Positions 35,601-48,205 of a stretch of 64,000 nucleotides of DNA are shown here, one piece after another. Source of the DNA: Owenia fusiformis (taxonomy: Eukaryota; Annelida; Polychaeta; Sabellida; Oweniidae); assembly GCA_903813345.2 (NCBI GenBank), contig CAIIXF020000008.1:29576005-29640004 (forward strand), given 5' to 3'. How positions within the stretch are numbered: position 1 is the first letter of the stretch; the number at the start of each line of letters is the position of its first letter. The position numbers and the translations under genes are program-made. The notes beneath the pieces were generated by a model, which worked only from the letters and a program-made list of their open reading frames with translations, was not told the DNA's origin and did not search any database.

Positions 35601-38600
35601 GAATCTATATTTCCAAACATTTCATAAAACGATGGTGGTGCTTTTCATTGATATAAGACAGAGTGGTGATGTTTGTTTCAGAGTGATGGACTATGTCACC
35701 GCTCAATGTTGTGTCATACACTGAAAATGTAATGTCTCAGTCACATTTGATCTACGGCAACAGTACACAGCCGAGGCTTCCCAAAATCGAGAGAAATAAA
35801 CAGCATTAAATATAGGAATGATTTAGATTTTCCATATCAATTTTGTCAAGGTACGGTCGCTGTAGAGCAAATGTGATTGAGGCTAAAGTCCTAACCAATT
35901 TCTTACCCTCCTTCTGGCTGTCCTTCAAGCATGATATACGGAAATTCTCGTCGGTAAAACTTTGAGCTGGATGAAGACAGATATATAGTGCCGTCGGAAT
36001 GTATATCAAGATCATTCATTAATCTTATAAAGTGGCTACTGATCGGTGTGGAAGTGCTGTTATATAGAACAGTAAAGTCCCCTGAAAAATACACTTAGAC
36101 CTGAATATCCAGCACCTCTTTGTACATGTACATTAAATACATCTCAATGTGAACAATTTATATTTTCTCTGACCAAATTTTTATTTGTTATCTTCAATTG
36201 ATTTAAATGTAAAGAAATCTTGAAGTGTAAACGTCTGGAGTAGAATAAGCAAGAAATAAAGAATGTGCATATTACAAGTACAGTAAAACATGCCTAAGTT
36301 GAACACATTTGGTACCTCTAAAGTGTTACACTTGGGAGGTGTTCCACTTTTAGAGGTTGATTTAACATTAAGTCAGTTGGTATTGGGACTCTGAAGTGTT
36401 CCCCCGACATAGGTGCTTCATTTCTAGATTTATTCCACTTAACAGCTTTTGCTGTATGACTAGAGATATTGTTTGGCATGCATAATTACTAGTCTAGCTA
36501 CAAGCCCTTGTGACACCCCCCCCCCCTCGCCACTACAACACGTGTTAGAAGGTGTTTAGTCAAGTAGACGGGAGTCACAGAGGCTTGTAACTAGACTACA
36601 TAATTACATGGATATTGCAAATTGTACTGACTTCTAAAGTAGCAACAAAATTCCAGGGATAGCAAATACCTGTAGCAACATTGACTTTGAATAGTCCAAA
36701 ATAAGCATCCGCCACTATGAGATAGCCATCTTTATCCATTTTCATACCAAGGGGTCTGCCACAATGAGGTTCATTTTCTGGACCCCCTACAAACATATTA
36801 ATAAAGAATAATTAAGTGACCTCTCTCGCGGAAAATCAATGTGTTGTCTATTGGATGAAACATTATTTTACTCCTGAGGGGATATTATTCATGCAGTAGA
36901 ATATTTACTCATGTGACAGAATATTTACTCATGTGACAGAATATTTACTTACATCTATGTGATTATAATAACTTCTTTGGGAAAGTTTTACTCTAGTCTT
37001 ACCACACGGAGGATTTCCTAGTCGCGCCAATGTTCTCTGTTTGCCTTTAAAAATCTCCACAACTCTGCCATCTGCAGTACCTGTGTAGATATACTCTGAA
37101 AGCATAAACATCATTCCTAGATGTAAAGTAAGCCTCTCCAAAATATGGCTAAATGAAGCAATTTGAAATTGAAGAATAATTTATAACTTAGATATATGTA
37201 CGTCATGTAGATAGAATAGACTGCGTTCCTGATACCTTTATTTACAAAGATTGATTCTGGTCCTAGAATTTCATTCTCAAATAGTCGCGTTGCATCTTGT
37301 AATCTTGTGTTTGGTGCAAGTGGACCTTCCAGCTTTGGTGGGGGTGACGGCAGACTAAAATACACAAAATATTTTCAAAACATGTACATTATAATGCTCC
37401 AGCTATATTGTATGATCTTGGTGTAGTTTTACTTTACATAGGTTTGACATTCATTCACCTGTATGATCTTGGTGTGAAATTACTTTACCTGTATAATTGA
37501 GGTCAATGTCGATAATTCATTTATTACTAAATACGATTATAATATCATCTATTGGATTTCTTATTTTTATTGTGTATAGACCAGAATAGGTGTATTCTGT
37601 TGCTCTCACACTATTGTGAATGTATATATTATAATAATATTGACATATTAATTATCTATTTCATATTTATGATTTTGGTGTGCTCTTACCTGTATGGTCT
37701 TGGTGTGATTGGGGATGGTAAAACGAGTGCTGCGATGACCAAACCCACACTCATCAATATTGTAGATGTAACAAGAAAGAGGCATAATCGTGGACAGAAA
37801 CTGGAATATAAGATAAATGCCAGGTCATGTTACTCTATAGAATGCATATTCTACAAGATGGCCATTTTACTAGATGTATATACATTGTACAGACCAGTAG
37901 CCCCCTGGCCAAAAATACTTTCAACGAAAAAGACCACCCACCGACCAGTTACTCTCCAAAGTTGGGTACACATGGTCGATGGTCGGCTGTCAGTCTTTTA
38001 CATGGAGAAAGATGCAAAATAAGAAGAGGAAAATTGAATTAAAAACTAGGAGTTCAATTTAAAGGCACTGAATTCATAGAATTAATTAATATTTTTAGCC
38101 ATTTTAAACACGATGACAAACGCACATGAGAAACTACATGTACCATTGTTGTGGTCTGTAGTGTCATATTTTAAGTAATGTCTCAGTTGTTAAAAGTCAT
38201 TTCATTCTTTGGATCATAATGAGAAAATAACATAAAATTATGTTCAGTGTAAAAATCAACCTCCGATCATAGGGCTTCAAAATCCAGAATATATTCTTTC
38301 TTTTTAGAAGAAGGAGGTACGGATTCTGGACACCTGCTTAGGAGGATGTGTAAAAATAAGAAAATGCTTAAAACATCTTTAAACACGCCTAACCATCGAC
38401 AACGTACAGTGACAAAATATACGGGTGTACACTTTAGCTGTCTGAAGCAAAAATTGTCATTTAGGTTCTAAAAGTTTTTATCTAAGGAATATGATGAAGT
38501 ATTTCATGTTTAATTTCATGTGCATGCTCTTGGCAAGACTTTTTAATTACGTTAACAGATTCTCACACAAAGCACAATTTTTTCTAGGTAATTCCACCCA

Positions 38601-41600
38601 TGTCCCTGAGAACATTTTCCAACAGGTCAATTATGTGGGTGGAATTGCCTAGAAATAATCCGAACACTACTCGAGAATCTATTAACGTAATTAGAAAGTT
38701 AAAAGTCTTGCCAAGAATATTCCTTAGACAAATCTTTTAAAACCCACATCACAATTTTTGCTTCAAACATGAAAACGTACAGCTAAATTATTTTCAGTGT
38801 ATGTGAATGATCTAGTGTCCGACATTAACAGTCTACAATGTGGAATACAAATGGAGGACGAGAACATTGGCATCCTTCTTTATGCTGATGACATAGCGCT
38901 TATTGCAAGCTCAGCTGATAACTTACAACAGATGTTAAACACTCTACATGAATGGTGCCGCAAATGGAGACTTCTAATTAACCCTCGAAAATCTAAAATA
39001 GTGCATTATCGCCCAAAATCACATCCTAGGTCAGACTTTGCTTTTAAATGTGGGGACTTTGATCTGGATTATACAGACACTTATAAATATCTGGGGATCT
39101 GGCTCCAAGAGCATGTGGACTCAACACACTCTGCCAGAGAAATTGCAAAATCGGCAAATAGAGCCCTGAGTGTAATTATCAGCAAATACAAGCAAACTGG
39201 GGGTATGGAGTTCGCAGTTTACAACAAGCTATATGACTCTTTAGTCCAGCCTATACTAAACTATGGTTCATCTTTATTTGGCCTCAACCAACATCAATGC
39301 CTGAACAATGTTCAAAATAAAGCTGGCAAGTTCTTTCTAGGTGTAAACAAACGCACTAGTAATGAGGCTGTTAGAGGAGATCTCGGATGGGACACTCCAC
39401 ATTTAAAACAAAAGGTGGAATGTGCTAGATTGTTCATTAAACTGAAGTCCATGAATCAGAATAGGCTGAATTTTAAAATACATGAATGGTCCATTAAACG
39501 AAAAAACAGTTGGGACTTTAAAGTTAATTCAATGTTAAATACATGTAATATAAATTTCACTGGTCATACCAAGGACATTTTAAAACAGTTTACTAACTCT
39601 CTTCGAAATTCTGATAAATTTATCCATAACATATGGGATGATAGAAATAATGAAATTAATGGCAATAAATTGAGGCAATATAGACTGTACAAATATGGTG
39701 TTTGCAAGGAAGGGTATTTGGCCCTACCAAAGCATCACCGTAGGTCACTCGCTAGATTCAGAACTGGTACTTTACCCTTAGCAATTGAAACAGGGCGCTA
39801 CACAGGTATACCATTACACGAAAGGAAATGCTTATTATGTGACATGAATTGTATTGAAGATGAAAAGCATTTCTTATTAGAATGTAGCCATTATGATGAT
39901 CTAAGATGTGATTTTTATGAAAATGTTAAACAGAAATTGCCTTATTTAGATGTAACATCAGCCAATTCTACACTTCTTTTTGTCTCCATTATGAATTGTA
40001 CTTCACTCCAAAGACCATTAGGAGCTTTAGTTTATAATATGTGCAATAAGAGATCTCTTAATATTGATAGGCTATAATCACTAAATGAGTATGCATGTCA
40101 CCTAAGTTTCCTTTATAAAATATTTATTTAAAATGTATCTAGTCAGAAACTCCTTGGTTTTATGATGCCTCTTTTTAGTGCTTCGAGCTATCAACCTTGG
40201 GGAAGATGGTCTCAATTCACTACTGCAGAGGTGTATATTATCTATGGGGTTCTTTTTTATTTATTCACTGCTCATGCAAATCACATTTAGTGCAATATAT
40301 GTATTTATTACTCAATATGCATCTCACATTTAGTGCAATATATGCATTTATTGTAATATTTGTCTTCAAACATATGCATTATGTATTTCACATTTAGTGC
40401 AATATTCATATTAATTGTAATATTTGACCATATGCAATATACTACTTACATTTAGTGCAATATATGTATTTATCATGCAATATGCATCTCACATTTAGTG
40501 CAATACATGTATTTATTGTAATATTTGTCTTCAACCGATGCATTGTGTATTTCACATTTAGTGCAATGTTTATATTTATTGTAATATTTGACCATAGTGC
40601 AACATGCTACTTACATTAAGTGCAATATATGAATTTATTGTTATAACAGTCTTCGACCATATGCATGATACAATTCACATTTAGTGCGATATTTGTATTT
40701 ATTGTAATTTTTGACCATATGCAACATGCTACTCTCATTTAGTGCAATATATGTATTTAATATAATGATTGACAATATCATTCCATGAACTACTTATTTA
40801 TTTATGCCAAACTGATTAATCAGACTGAATTTATATCATTGGTTATTAATCATGTATAAATTTTTACCAGGGACATTTTTTGTGTCTGTCTTTATGAGTG
40901 TTGACCCAAGCTGCCCATTGGGGGTAGTAATGGGTGACACTCAGATATAATGTATACTGTGTCTCATAAGTCGGCACCGGCTGGTGATGTTACAAAATGT
41001 TGTTTTTATTATGTATTTTATATGTATATTGTAATGTCAGTGACACAAAAATAAACTATTTTAAACTAAACTAAACTAAAAATGTACAACCGTATATTTT
41101 GTCACTGTACGTTGTCGATGATTAGGCGTATTAAGATGTTTTAAGCGTTTTCTTATTTTTATACTGAACATAATGTAATGTTAGGTGCATTTTCTCATAA
41201 TGATCCAAATGTAATGTTTGATTCCTCAGTTGTTCAACGTCAACCTAGTAAAAAACTACAATCAATATGACAAAATAGCTTTCCAATGGTGTGATTATTT
41301 CGTTAGTCACTTTTGATAACCGGGAGACATTAAGCTGGCATATAAAATCGAAACGCCAACCTGTACGCATAAAATTGCCCTATAATAATGCATGTATTTT
41401 TCTCACACAAATAATCGTTCGGTCACAGTGTTTACTTTTAGTCCGTTACTTAGACCATATGTCATTGATACATGTAGTTATATAGCTGGTTTTCTATGAT
41501 ACATATATATTTTAAACATGCTCGTTTCGTAAGATCTTTGGAACTATAGTATTTAATAATTTAATAATTATGACATACATATTTTCTTCAGAAATCATTA

Positions 41601-42196
41601 TACTGTGCATCGAAATCAAAATTGCCAGCATAGCATTCAATGGGAATGAGTATAATGATTCCCGTTGACATCAATGTGAAATCGTAAATCTCTCGAAACA
41701 GAAGCTGATCGAGTATCTGAATTAGACGAATTAGCGCTAGTTTTTCATGCGCGCTATATATGCCTATACAGGCATTACTGTATCTTGATTCGTGGACTTT
41801 GCCCTCGCTGTTACGTTGTGAAAAACATCAGCCAGCTTTAAGTCTCCATTGACTGAGAATGCACGTAATCAGTTTTACAATAACAAATAATCTATAATTT
41901 AATTTAATTAGAAATACGTAATTTTCATCAAATATAAGCCTGTTGATTAGGATAGCCAACGTTCCCTTGGCCTTTGCTTCTGATTGAAAGAGACGCTAGA
42001 TATTTGACTAAATCTACTGGAACATGCCATTGATATACTATTTGCATATGTGCATGTCAACAAATGTAGTTGTATTTATACATGTTCAAATTAATTACCT
42101 TGTTCCTTTCTTTTGTTTGGTCTCAATGTTTTCATTTTGAAATTCTTTCAAATTTGACGATTTATCCCCTTTTCTTTGTCTGACGTTGCCTGACAT
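29615..42196 (-). CDS. APMAP: APMAP-like six-bladed beta-propeller, 9 exons, 418 aa
   Basis: Adipocyte plasma membrane-associated protein/hemomucin relatives are type II membrane proteins with a strictosidine-synthase-like propeller and, in some, arylesterase activity. Exons: 42196-42099, 37800-37690, 37354-37236, 37095-37003, 36786-36670, 36081-35907, 35507-35373, 32074-31882, 29830-29615. Every junction is GT-AG and the phases close to 1257 nt, matching the family length (about 416 aa). The first exon gives a basic cytoplasmic N terminus (MSGNVRQRKG). The second gives the signal-anchor helix and a PSP linker. Family blocks visible are NPPCGGPENEPHCGRPLG, LIVADAYFGLFKVN, DIHSDGTIYLSSSSSKF, FANGVTLTKDGKYLLIVET, FADNLPGVPDNIRRSSKGG and a C-terminal YLGSYALPYF. 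Whether it is an esterase here cannot be told. Confidence 0.92.
30122..31809. mobile_element. TIR element with TTTAA duplication and zinc-finger ORF
   Basis: Inverted ends of about 47 bp, starting CACGAGGGGAAAGAGTACCC, differ at only one or two sites and are flanked by TTTAA (30117-30121, 31810-31814). A TTAA-type target suggests Kolobok or piggyBac. The near identity of the ends means recent movement. The interior has a 97-codon C2H2 frame but no transposase. It lies in the last intron of the APMAP-like gene. Confidence 0.85.
30774..31067 (+). CDS. Small C2H2 zinc-finger protein inside a TIR element
   Basis: The 97-codon frame has a classic C2H2 spacing: C21-x2-C24-x12-H37-x3-H41, preceded by a C8-x4-C13 pair. 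A hydrophobic/charged segment of about 50 residues without a known domain follows. The ATG context is AAATATGG and the frame ends in TAG. It could be a DNA-binding accessory protein of the element, the N-terminal remnant of a transposase, or a captured host fragment. Confidence 0.45.
   Translation: MAITSYHCTSKHCISGPRYKCFHCSYKSHEMDDFVVHFSQHHPLLSIKVNVPELNGKKWIYNVFDYGIVLSKKDHGNFRFEDMKLVKLGILQVVFFE
32075..35372. other. Long intron of the APMAP-like gene, repeat-rich
   Basis: No exon seen. The motif GAGGTGTCCGTAATG occurs at about 33064, 33229, 34666 and (partly) 35019, and inverted at about 33559. A 13-bp inverted pair, AGTGACACTTTTC (32489-32501) and GAAAAGTGTCACT (35188-35200), encloses all of them, so much of the intron may be one decayed mobile element. 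Confidence 0.5.
38434..38786. repeat. 350-bp imperfect palindrome
   Basis: TTTAGCTGTCTGAAGC at the left pairs with the TGCTTCAAACATGAAAACGT-side arm at the right. Successive inner words pair too: CTAAGGAATAT, CTTGGCAAGACTTTT, TTAACGTAATT and TAGGCAATTCCACCCA-type sequence. The centre is near 38610. It could fold into one long hairpin and looks like a MITE or foldback element. Confidence 0.75.
38797..41083 (+). mobile_element. 5'-truncated non-LTR retrotransposon (LINE)
   Basis: A 426-codon open frame starts inside the reverse transcriptase palm, with the catalytic YADD motif near residue 30. It continues through the thumb (YKYLGIWL) to a C-terminal cysteine-histidine knuckle (CLLCDMNC...HFLLEC). 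The frame is intact, so the insertion is fairly young, but the endonuclease and upstream RT motifs are absent. The 3' region has a roughly 100-bp tandem repeat (40270-40760) and ends in AAACT repeats. Opposite in orientation to the APMAP-like gene, whose first intron it occupies. Confidence 0.85.
40270..40760 (+). repeat. Tandem repeat in the LINE 3' region
   Basis: About seven units start with CACATTTAGTGCAATATATG and TATTTATTGTAATATTTG, alternating with words such as TTCAACCATATGCAT. Period is roughly 60-110 bp because two sub-units alternate. Confidence 0.75.
41322..41847. mobile_element. Probable MITE related to the one at 62187
   Basis: GGGAGACATTAAGCTGG at the left is mirrored by CCAGCTTTAAGTCTCC at the right. 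The inner sequence CGCCAACCTGTACGC resembles CGACAACCTGTACTT in the 129-bp element at 62187, and both end near GTTGTGAAAA. No coding capacity. Confidence 0.5.
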
Positions 42197-42736
42197 CACT
42201 TGATTTTTCCCGAAATATGTAATATGTGATATTTTTCATCTACTGAAATCGATAATCAAGTCTTTACACGATGCAAGTTAGTATAATGAACTTTGAAACA
42301 GATGTTGTTTTTAGTATCAGGTTTTATCCCGGAAGTGCCCAGGAACACCTTTAATTTCTACATCCACTCTAAGTAGTCCCGTGATCATATAGTGCAAAAT
42401 TAGCTTGATGATATTTTGATTGTAAATTTTGATTGTAACAAGATAAACCCCTATCTATGACTTGATTCATTTGATAGTTTTGATTACAGTTTTTGTTTTT
42501 ATTATGAAAACCATATCGAGCCAGTAAAACTACTTGATAACTACTTATGGAATTATTACGCGAACACTGTACGAAAAGACTGCCCCGGGAAATTTAAATG
42601 CGTAATGTACTTATTGTATTCCGTCCTCGGGTCACGCGACAAGGCTTGTTAATTGGTAGTCACTGGGATGAATGTCCGAGCATGGATGTAGTCAGGCATG
42701 AGGCAACTTTACAAATTGTGTATAACACTGATCAAC

Positions 42737-45573
42737 TCAGTATTAATAAGTTTCACGGGTTGTATCCAAAGCCCCGTTATAATTGAGAGGTCGCGAGCAA
42801 GTTCCCGCTGAAATCACGAGCAAAGTCCTTTTTATTTAATTCATCTGGAAATATGGACCAAAAAGGTAAGAATACGCATTACTGTTCTTTGATACTTTAG
42901 GTATACTTTCAGAACAGGTATATCTTCACAAACAATGACATGAAAGATAACTATTTTTACTGGCATGGAAGAAACGGGCGTCAATATGCACGTTTGCATA
43001 ATTTACTGTTAACATATTACTTTTATGGTTAAAATAGAGACACGAACTACGATATACATACCTCATTATGAATATTGGAACAACATTGTATGTATTGATA
43101 AGTTTGTTTTCAAAAACATCCACTGTGGGGGGTGAAATACATCATTGAAGGTGTGCCAGTGGCCCCGCTGAAATTATGAGGAAGCCCCGCTGAAAACACG
43201 AGGAGGTCCCGCTGAAAACAGGAGCAGATATCACGAGTACCCGCTTCGATCACGAGGAAAGCTCATTACTATAACATAAAATATTGAGGTTCTTCAAATA
43301 AACGTACTCGAAAGACCAAGTTAAGTACTTCTAATAATTACTGTATATATACTGTCTCATTCTAGGGCCAGGTTTCTAATGTTTCCATTCCAACTTCAAG
43401 CCACCAGAGATTTCGTCAAACATTTTATAGAGTTGCATCCATATCAAAATGTATAGGAGAAAGGTGGATATCATTTCAAGAATGAACTTAATTGAAGCCT
43501 GAGGTTCAGGGTAATGAGTCTTGTATTAAACAAAGACACCCCAAGTTGCAAGAAGATGAAATTTAGAGAGAAAGGAGAACCACAAAGTCTCCATGATAAT
43601 TCAGGTTCTACTTTTGTAATTTAACAATAACATTTAACAATAACATTCAAGTTTTTGTTTTTAAATATATATTTATTAAAATAATGATGATTTGTATTCC
43701 ATACCTGATAATTTTCAGGGACATATCAACCAGGAATATATTCCATATCCAGGCAAATATTTTTCGTATGTCCCGCTCAAATGTGGATCCGGGACATATA
43801 AATCGTATGTCCTGCATAAGCCATTTTCCTGGACATATTGTTACGCGGTAAACACGATACAAATATATGTCATATTCCACAATGAATATGGCATATTCAC
43901 TTGTGGAGTATGACAGATTCACCTGCGGTATATGGCATACTCACCTGCGGTGTAAGGCATATTCTGCAAGTGAGTATGACATATTCTGCGAGCATGGGGT
44001 ATTTACTGAAATCAATGCATCACATATTCAATACGGAATATGCCATATACACCCGTATCACAAATACCACGCAACCATGAATATATGCCATATTCTGCGT
44101 AACACATACGATGTTACGCGGAGTATGGCATGCATTTATGGTTGCGTGGTAGTTGTGATACGGGTATACAGTATATGCCATACTCACCTGCAGTTTATGG
44201 CATATTCCGCAGGTGAGTATGCGATATTCCGCCGTGAATATGCGATACACTGATTTCAGTGAATACCTGATAGTCACCTGCAGAATATGTCATACTCACT
44301 TGCCGAATATGTCATATACCGCAGGTGAAAATGACACAATGATTACCCGTTTGTTCAATCAATGCAATTGACAATTGCGTACTTCCGTATCGTGTTCTCA
44401 CTGCTTAGTGGGTATGCAATATACTGCAGCTGAATCTGTCATACACATAACATAAGTGAATATGCCATATTTATTGCAGAATATGACACATATTTGCATC
44501 ATGTTTTCCGCGTAACACGTGCGTTTAACATAACCTACGATTAATTGTTAATGATGAAATTATTTGATTATTATTATTTCGGACTCATAATCGGATGATG
44601 TACTCCTTTGTTACTTACATCTAGCAGTTGATCCATAAATTGCCTTTTCAAACGTGTGCGCCATTGGTGCTGAATCCTCTAAGGTAGTAATATACTGAAC
44701 TACAGTATAATGTAACTTCAGTGAAATATAAATATATATTGCATACAAAGAAGAACGAGTTGTTTGAAACTTGTCAAAAGTCGTGGAATGGATTTAAATC
44801 TTCTCTTGGTAAATTTCTCGATGGAGTCAGGTCGAAATACATTAAGTGAAATGGTTTTATTGGAATCATGCTCGTAGTCAGCTTTTGGTAAGGGGTGGGG
44901 TGGGGTGGGGTTGCTCGAACCGATAATAACAATGACAATGATATATATGTGCTCTGTAGAGTATCAATAATTAATATATTTATGACGTTGGCTACAGTCG
45001 TGGCAGATTTGCAAAGTCAAATCGGTCTTCACTCCATTTTAGAGAGCCACTTGCTCCTGATTTCAGCGGGACCTCCTCATGTTTTCAGCGGGGCCTCCTC
45101 ATGTTTTCAGCGGGATCTTTAGTTTATTGCTCATTGTAGAAGCGGGGCCTCAAGGGATATGCTAAATTTGAAATATATAATTTTTTGTGAAACTTTAGGA
45201 AGTGAAACTCACAATACCTTCATTTCATATTACTATGACCATTTCAACTGAAGGGCAATGACCTTCTTCAGCTATAAAATATAGAAATATATAGATAAAG
45301 ATTCAAGATGATACATTCTCTCTCCAATTATCAAATAACAAAACTCAGAACATCAGCTCGTGATCCTTTTTTGCAGAAGTTGCTTTTTAGTATCAATACC
45401 ATGTAATAATTGAGTAAAATTAAATGAAAACGCTTTTTACAACATACAATTTAAGTAAACAAAAGATAACCCTTCTTTTCTTTTAATTGCTCGCGATTTC
45501 AGCGGGTATTTGCTCGCGACTTCTAAATCATAGCGGGGCTTTAGATACTACCCGTGAAGTTTGCACCACTTAG
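42737..45573. mobile_element. 2.8-kb TIR element rich in GCTGAAAACACGAGGA words
   Basis: Inverted ends of about 95 bp include TTCACGGG, GTATC, AAAGCCCCG and GTCGCGAGCAA on both sides. Inside, the words CCCGCTGAAAACACGAGGA (43165-43260) recur inverted (45058-45150), forming subterminal inverted repeats. The middle holds a very large palindrome. No transposase frame and no clear target duplication were found. Confidence 0.7.
43855..44345. repeat. ~490-bp imperfect palindrome
   Basis: Centred near 44110, at GTAACACATACGATGTTAC. The inner arms are close reverse complements (CCACGCAACCATGAATATA against TATTTATGGTTGCGTGG type). Pairing continues outward through ACTGAAATCA with TGATTTCAGT, GCAAGTGAGTATGACATATTC with its complement, and CACCTGCGGTATATG with its complement. 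The arms are themselves made of repeated GCATATTC/GAATATGC words. Confidence 0.8.
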
Positions 45574-46271
45574 TTGTATCCGGCACATGATGTACATAGA
45601 AGTAGTAGAACTTCTGTCAGTCTCTAAGGGCACGGCCACTGTATTATCAAGGCATGGACAAACTACAATGTTACATGTTTTTAGAAGAGGCGTGACTAGC
45701 GGGGGCCCACTTGCCCATTTTATCAACGTACGCACGTCAGATTTCCCGCTTTTTACAGTGTACAAAAAATCAAAACATTGAAACCCGGGTGATGAGATGA
45801 GTAATTTCGCTGTATATATGTCACAAAGTAAATAAGATAACTTTAGGTTATCCGTAGCTTTTGAGTACTTTAAATCCAGGACTGAATCATGATCGAAGCC
45901 AGTGTGCCGAATGTAGGCTTTAAAATTCTTGTCAACAAAAATGTCTACACGAATTTAATTGTTTTAGCTCATTGTGGTCATTCTATGTGTTCCTGTGTAC
46001 ATCTGTGTTTCCAATTATCGCCAGACTTGACTTGAGTTCGGATTTTAACAATCTGTGAAACGATCTCTCTTTCAGCGCTTTTGCTTGTACCGATTGTTGA
46101 ATTCAACTATAATGCAAATCCACAGAAGCGAAATCAAACGTTTGAATTTTTCAAATCAAGATTTTTATTAAACATTAATCTTCATGAATCGATTACAATA
46201 TGTTTTCGTGAAATATTTACTTTTCATCACAATTGATCTTGGAAATTCTTCTTTCTTTAAAACTTGAGAGT
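45574..46271. other. Stretch without recognised features
   Basis: No exon or repeat family recognised between the TIR element and the next dispersed repeat. Confidence 0.35.
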
Positions 46272-46375
46272 AAAATGCCACCACCTGCCATTTGTTACGG
46301 ACGCCCAACGCCAACCGTCGGACACTGTCCACAAAAAGTGTGGAGACTACAAATGTATAACAATATGCCACAACT
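46272..46375 (+). repeat. Copy of the ATGTCACCACC hairpin repeat
   Basis: TAAAATGCCACCACCTGCC, TTTGTTACGGACGCCCAACG, CACAAAAAGTGTGGAGACT and ATATGCCACAACTTCTTC follow in the family's order. The right hairpin has decayed. Confidence 0.65.
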
Positions 46376-46514
46376 TCTTCTTTTAATTCACCTTGGCCAG
46401 CGAGATTATATTAAGTACATAGCACGCATTGTAACCTCTGCCATAAATATAATATATTACAATAAATAAGATACCTAAGATACCTCAAGAAACCTTAAGA
46501 TGTACATCATTACT

Positions 46515-47155
46515 AAAACTAAAATTTGACCTGACACTAGGAAAAATGATAACGGCAATAAACTACGAACCTACAGAACCCTCAAGAAAGATTTTAAATA
46601 TGAACATTATTTAAATATAATCGACAGACTTGATATGCGAAGAAACTTTACACGTTTGAGAATAAGTGCTCACAACCTCCACAATGAGCAAGGGAGATAT
46701 ACAAAACCAAAGAAAAGCCCAATTGAAGAAAGACTGTGTGTCCATTGCAATATTATTGATGATGAAGAACATTTTATGATGAAGTGTAAAAAAATATCAA
46801 AATGAAAGGTTATTACTTCAAACTGAATTATCTGATACGGCAAAATCACAAACAAATCAATTTATATACCTCTTAACTTGTATAAATCAAGATTGCATCA
46901 AGGTTGCAAAATATATTAGTGATGCCTTCGAATTTTATAAAGTAATACTTGATTTAGAAAGGCTAATTCCTGCTGCTCAAAAACATTTTGTAGTAACACA
47001 TATTTTACATTTTACAGTTAGGCATATATTATATGTAGTATATAGTAGTCTAGTGTTAAATCATATATATTCTTTTTATGTATTACACTTTCTTGTACCT
47101 GACCCTCAGGGGTGTGAATGTACTCAAATAAATATTCTCTTTGATTCTATTACAT
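46515..47155 (+). mobile_element. LINE C-terminal fragment
   Basis: A frame running from about 46560 encodes a Lys/Arg-rich segment. It ends in a knuckle with CVHCNII...EEHFMMKC, the same arrangement as at the end of the LINE at 38797. It is then broken by a frameshift near 46800. The 3' end is AT-rich with AAATAAATATTC. It is a separate, older insertion of a related element. Confidence 0.6.
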
Positions 47156-47159
47156 GATA

Positions 47160-48205
47160 ACATCCGGCAAATATTTTAGTATACTGCAAGATGACCTACA
47201 GTCATACATGTACATTGTAGGATATTGCATGATGACCTCCAGCATACAACTATATTGAAGGAGGTACAGTAGATGCAGTATAGGATATCCTATGATTTTG
47301 AGTGATTTCATTTTCATCCGACTTGATGTCAATATCCGGACGAGTGACACATCACTTTGACTACGAGGAGGAATAACCCCAGGGTTCAGAGATGACATAA
47401 TGTAAATCTGTATTGAGAAGACATCGTCGGTAATTGGTCAAATCGACAGACAAATTACGTCATTCAATGGCGGTTTCAAAACCCGCTTCGAATGCTAATG
47501 ATTTCTGACGTATTAACGAATATCATAGCTCAATATTTCACATCAACTAATATAGTAGAAAGATGTAACGAATATGCCGACATCAATTAAAGCACCACAA
47601 CGAAGTGTGTTATTCGGAAACTAGCTGGTGAAAATTCGAACAAACGAAGGTGGTAAGCAAGAGAAGTGTCTGTCAACTCTAAAGCTGTGTGGCTTTCCCT
47701 CCTCTATGATTGCCTGGAGTTTTCAAATCCGTGGAAAAAGTGATATCTGTGGAATATTCTCCGTATTCTATATATATCACTTTTCATCGCATTTACAAAA
47801 TATCATAAATATATTTACATGTCACAAGTTATCATACAGATTTGAACTCAACTCCCGGACTCAACTATGGGATGATGAAAGATTCTCAACAGGCATACAC
47901 ATACAAATATATTGCAGAATTTTGGATGACGACATGAAGATACACATACATGTATAGTGTATAGGACTTTGCATGATGACTTCAGGCATACATGTACGTA
48001 TATTGTAGGATTTTGCATGGTGACTTCAGGCATACAAGTATACATTTGCAGGACTTTCCATGATGGCCTCAGGCATACATGTATAATATTGCAGGACTTT
48101 GCATGATGGCCTCAGGCATACAAATATATTGCAGGACTTTGCATGATGGCCTCAGGCATACAAATATATTGCAGGACTTTGCATTATGACATGAAGATAC
48201 ACATA
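47160..48205. repeat. ~45-bp minisatellite (TTGCAGGACTTTGCATGATG)
   Basis: Units built on ATTGCAGGACTTTGCATGAT and GGCCTCAGGCATACA repeat about six times between 47910 and 48200. Two diverged units lie at 47165-47265. The last units are nearly identical, so growth is recent at that end. Confidence 0.8.

Larger units (their letters stand above)
38170..41250. repeat. Long inverted repeat flanking the LINE
   Basis: 38348-38440, including CATCGACAACGTACAGTGAC and GACAAAATATACGG, is inverted at 41084-41165. The match continues outward with TTTGGATCATAATGAGAAAA (about 38210) opposite its complement (about 41195). This outlines an inverted-repeat element or two opposed copies about 2.6 kb apart, with the foldback at 38434 and the LINE between them. 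Confidence 0.75.

Noticed and set aside
42838-43480. Mini-exon ATGGACCAAAAAG with donor inside the TIR element
   Set aside because: The start and GTAAGAA donor look good, but the only nearby acceptor (about 43363) gives a stop after a few codons in the required phase.
43867-44277. 128- and 85-codon frames rich in Tyr, His and Cys on both strands
   Set aside because: Mirror-image products of the palindrome and its repeated GCATATTC words.
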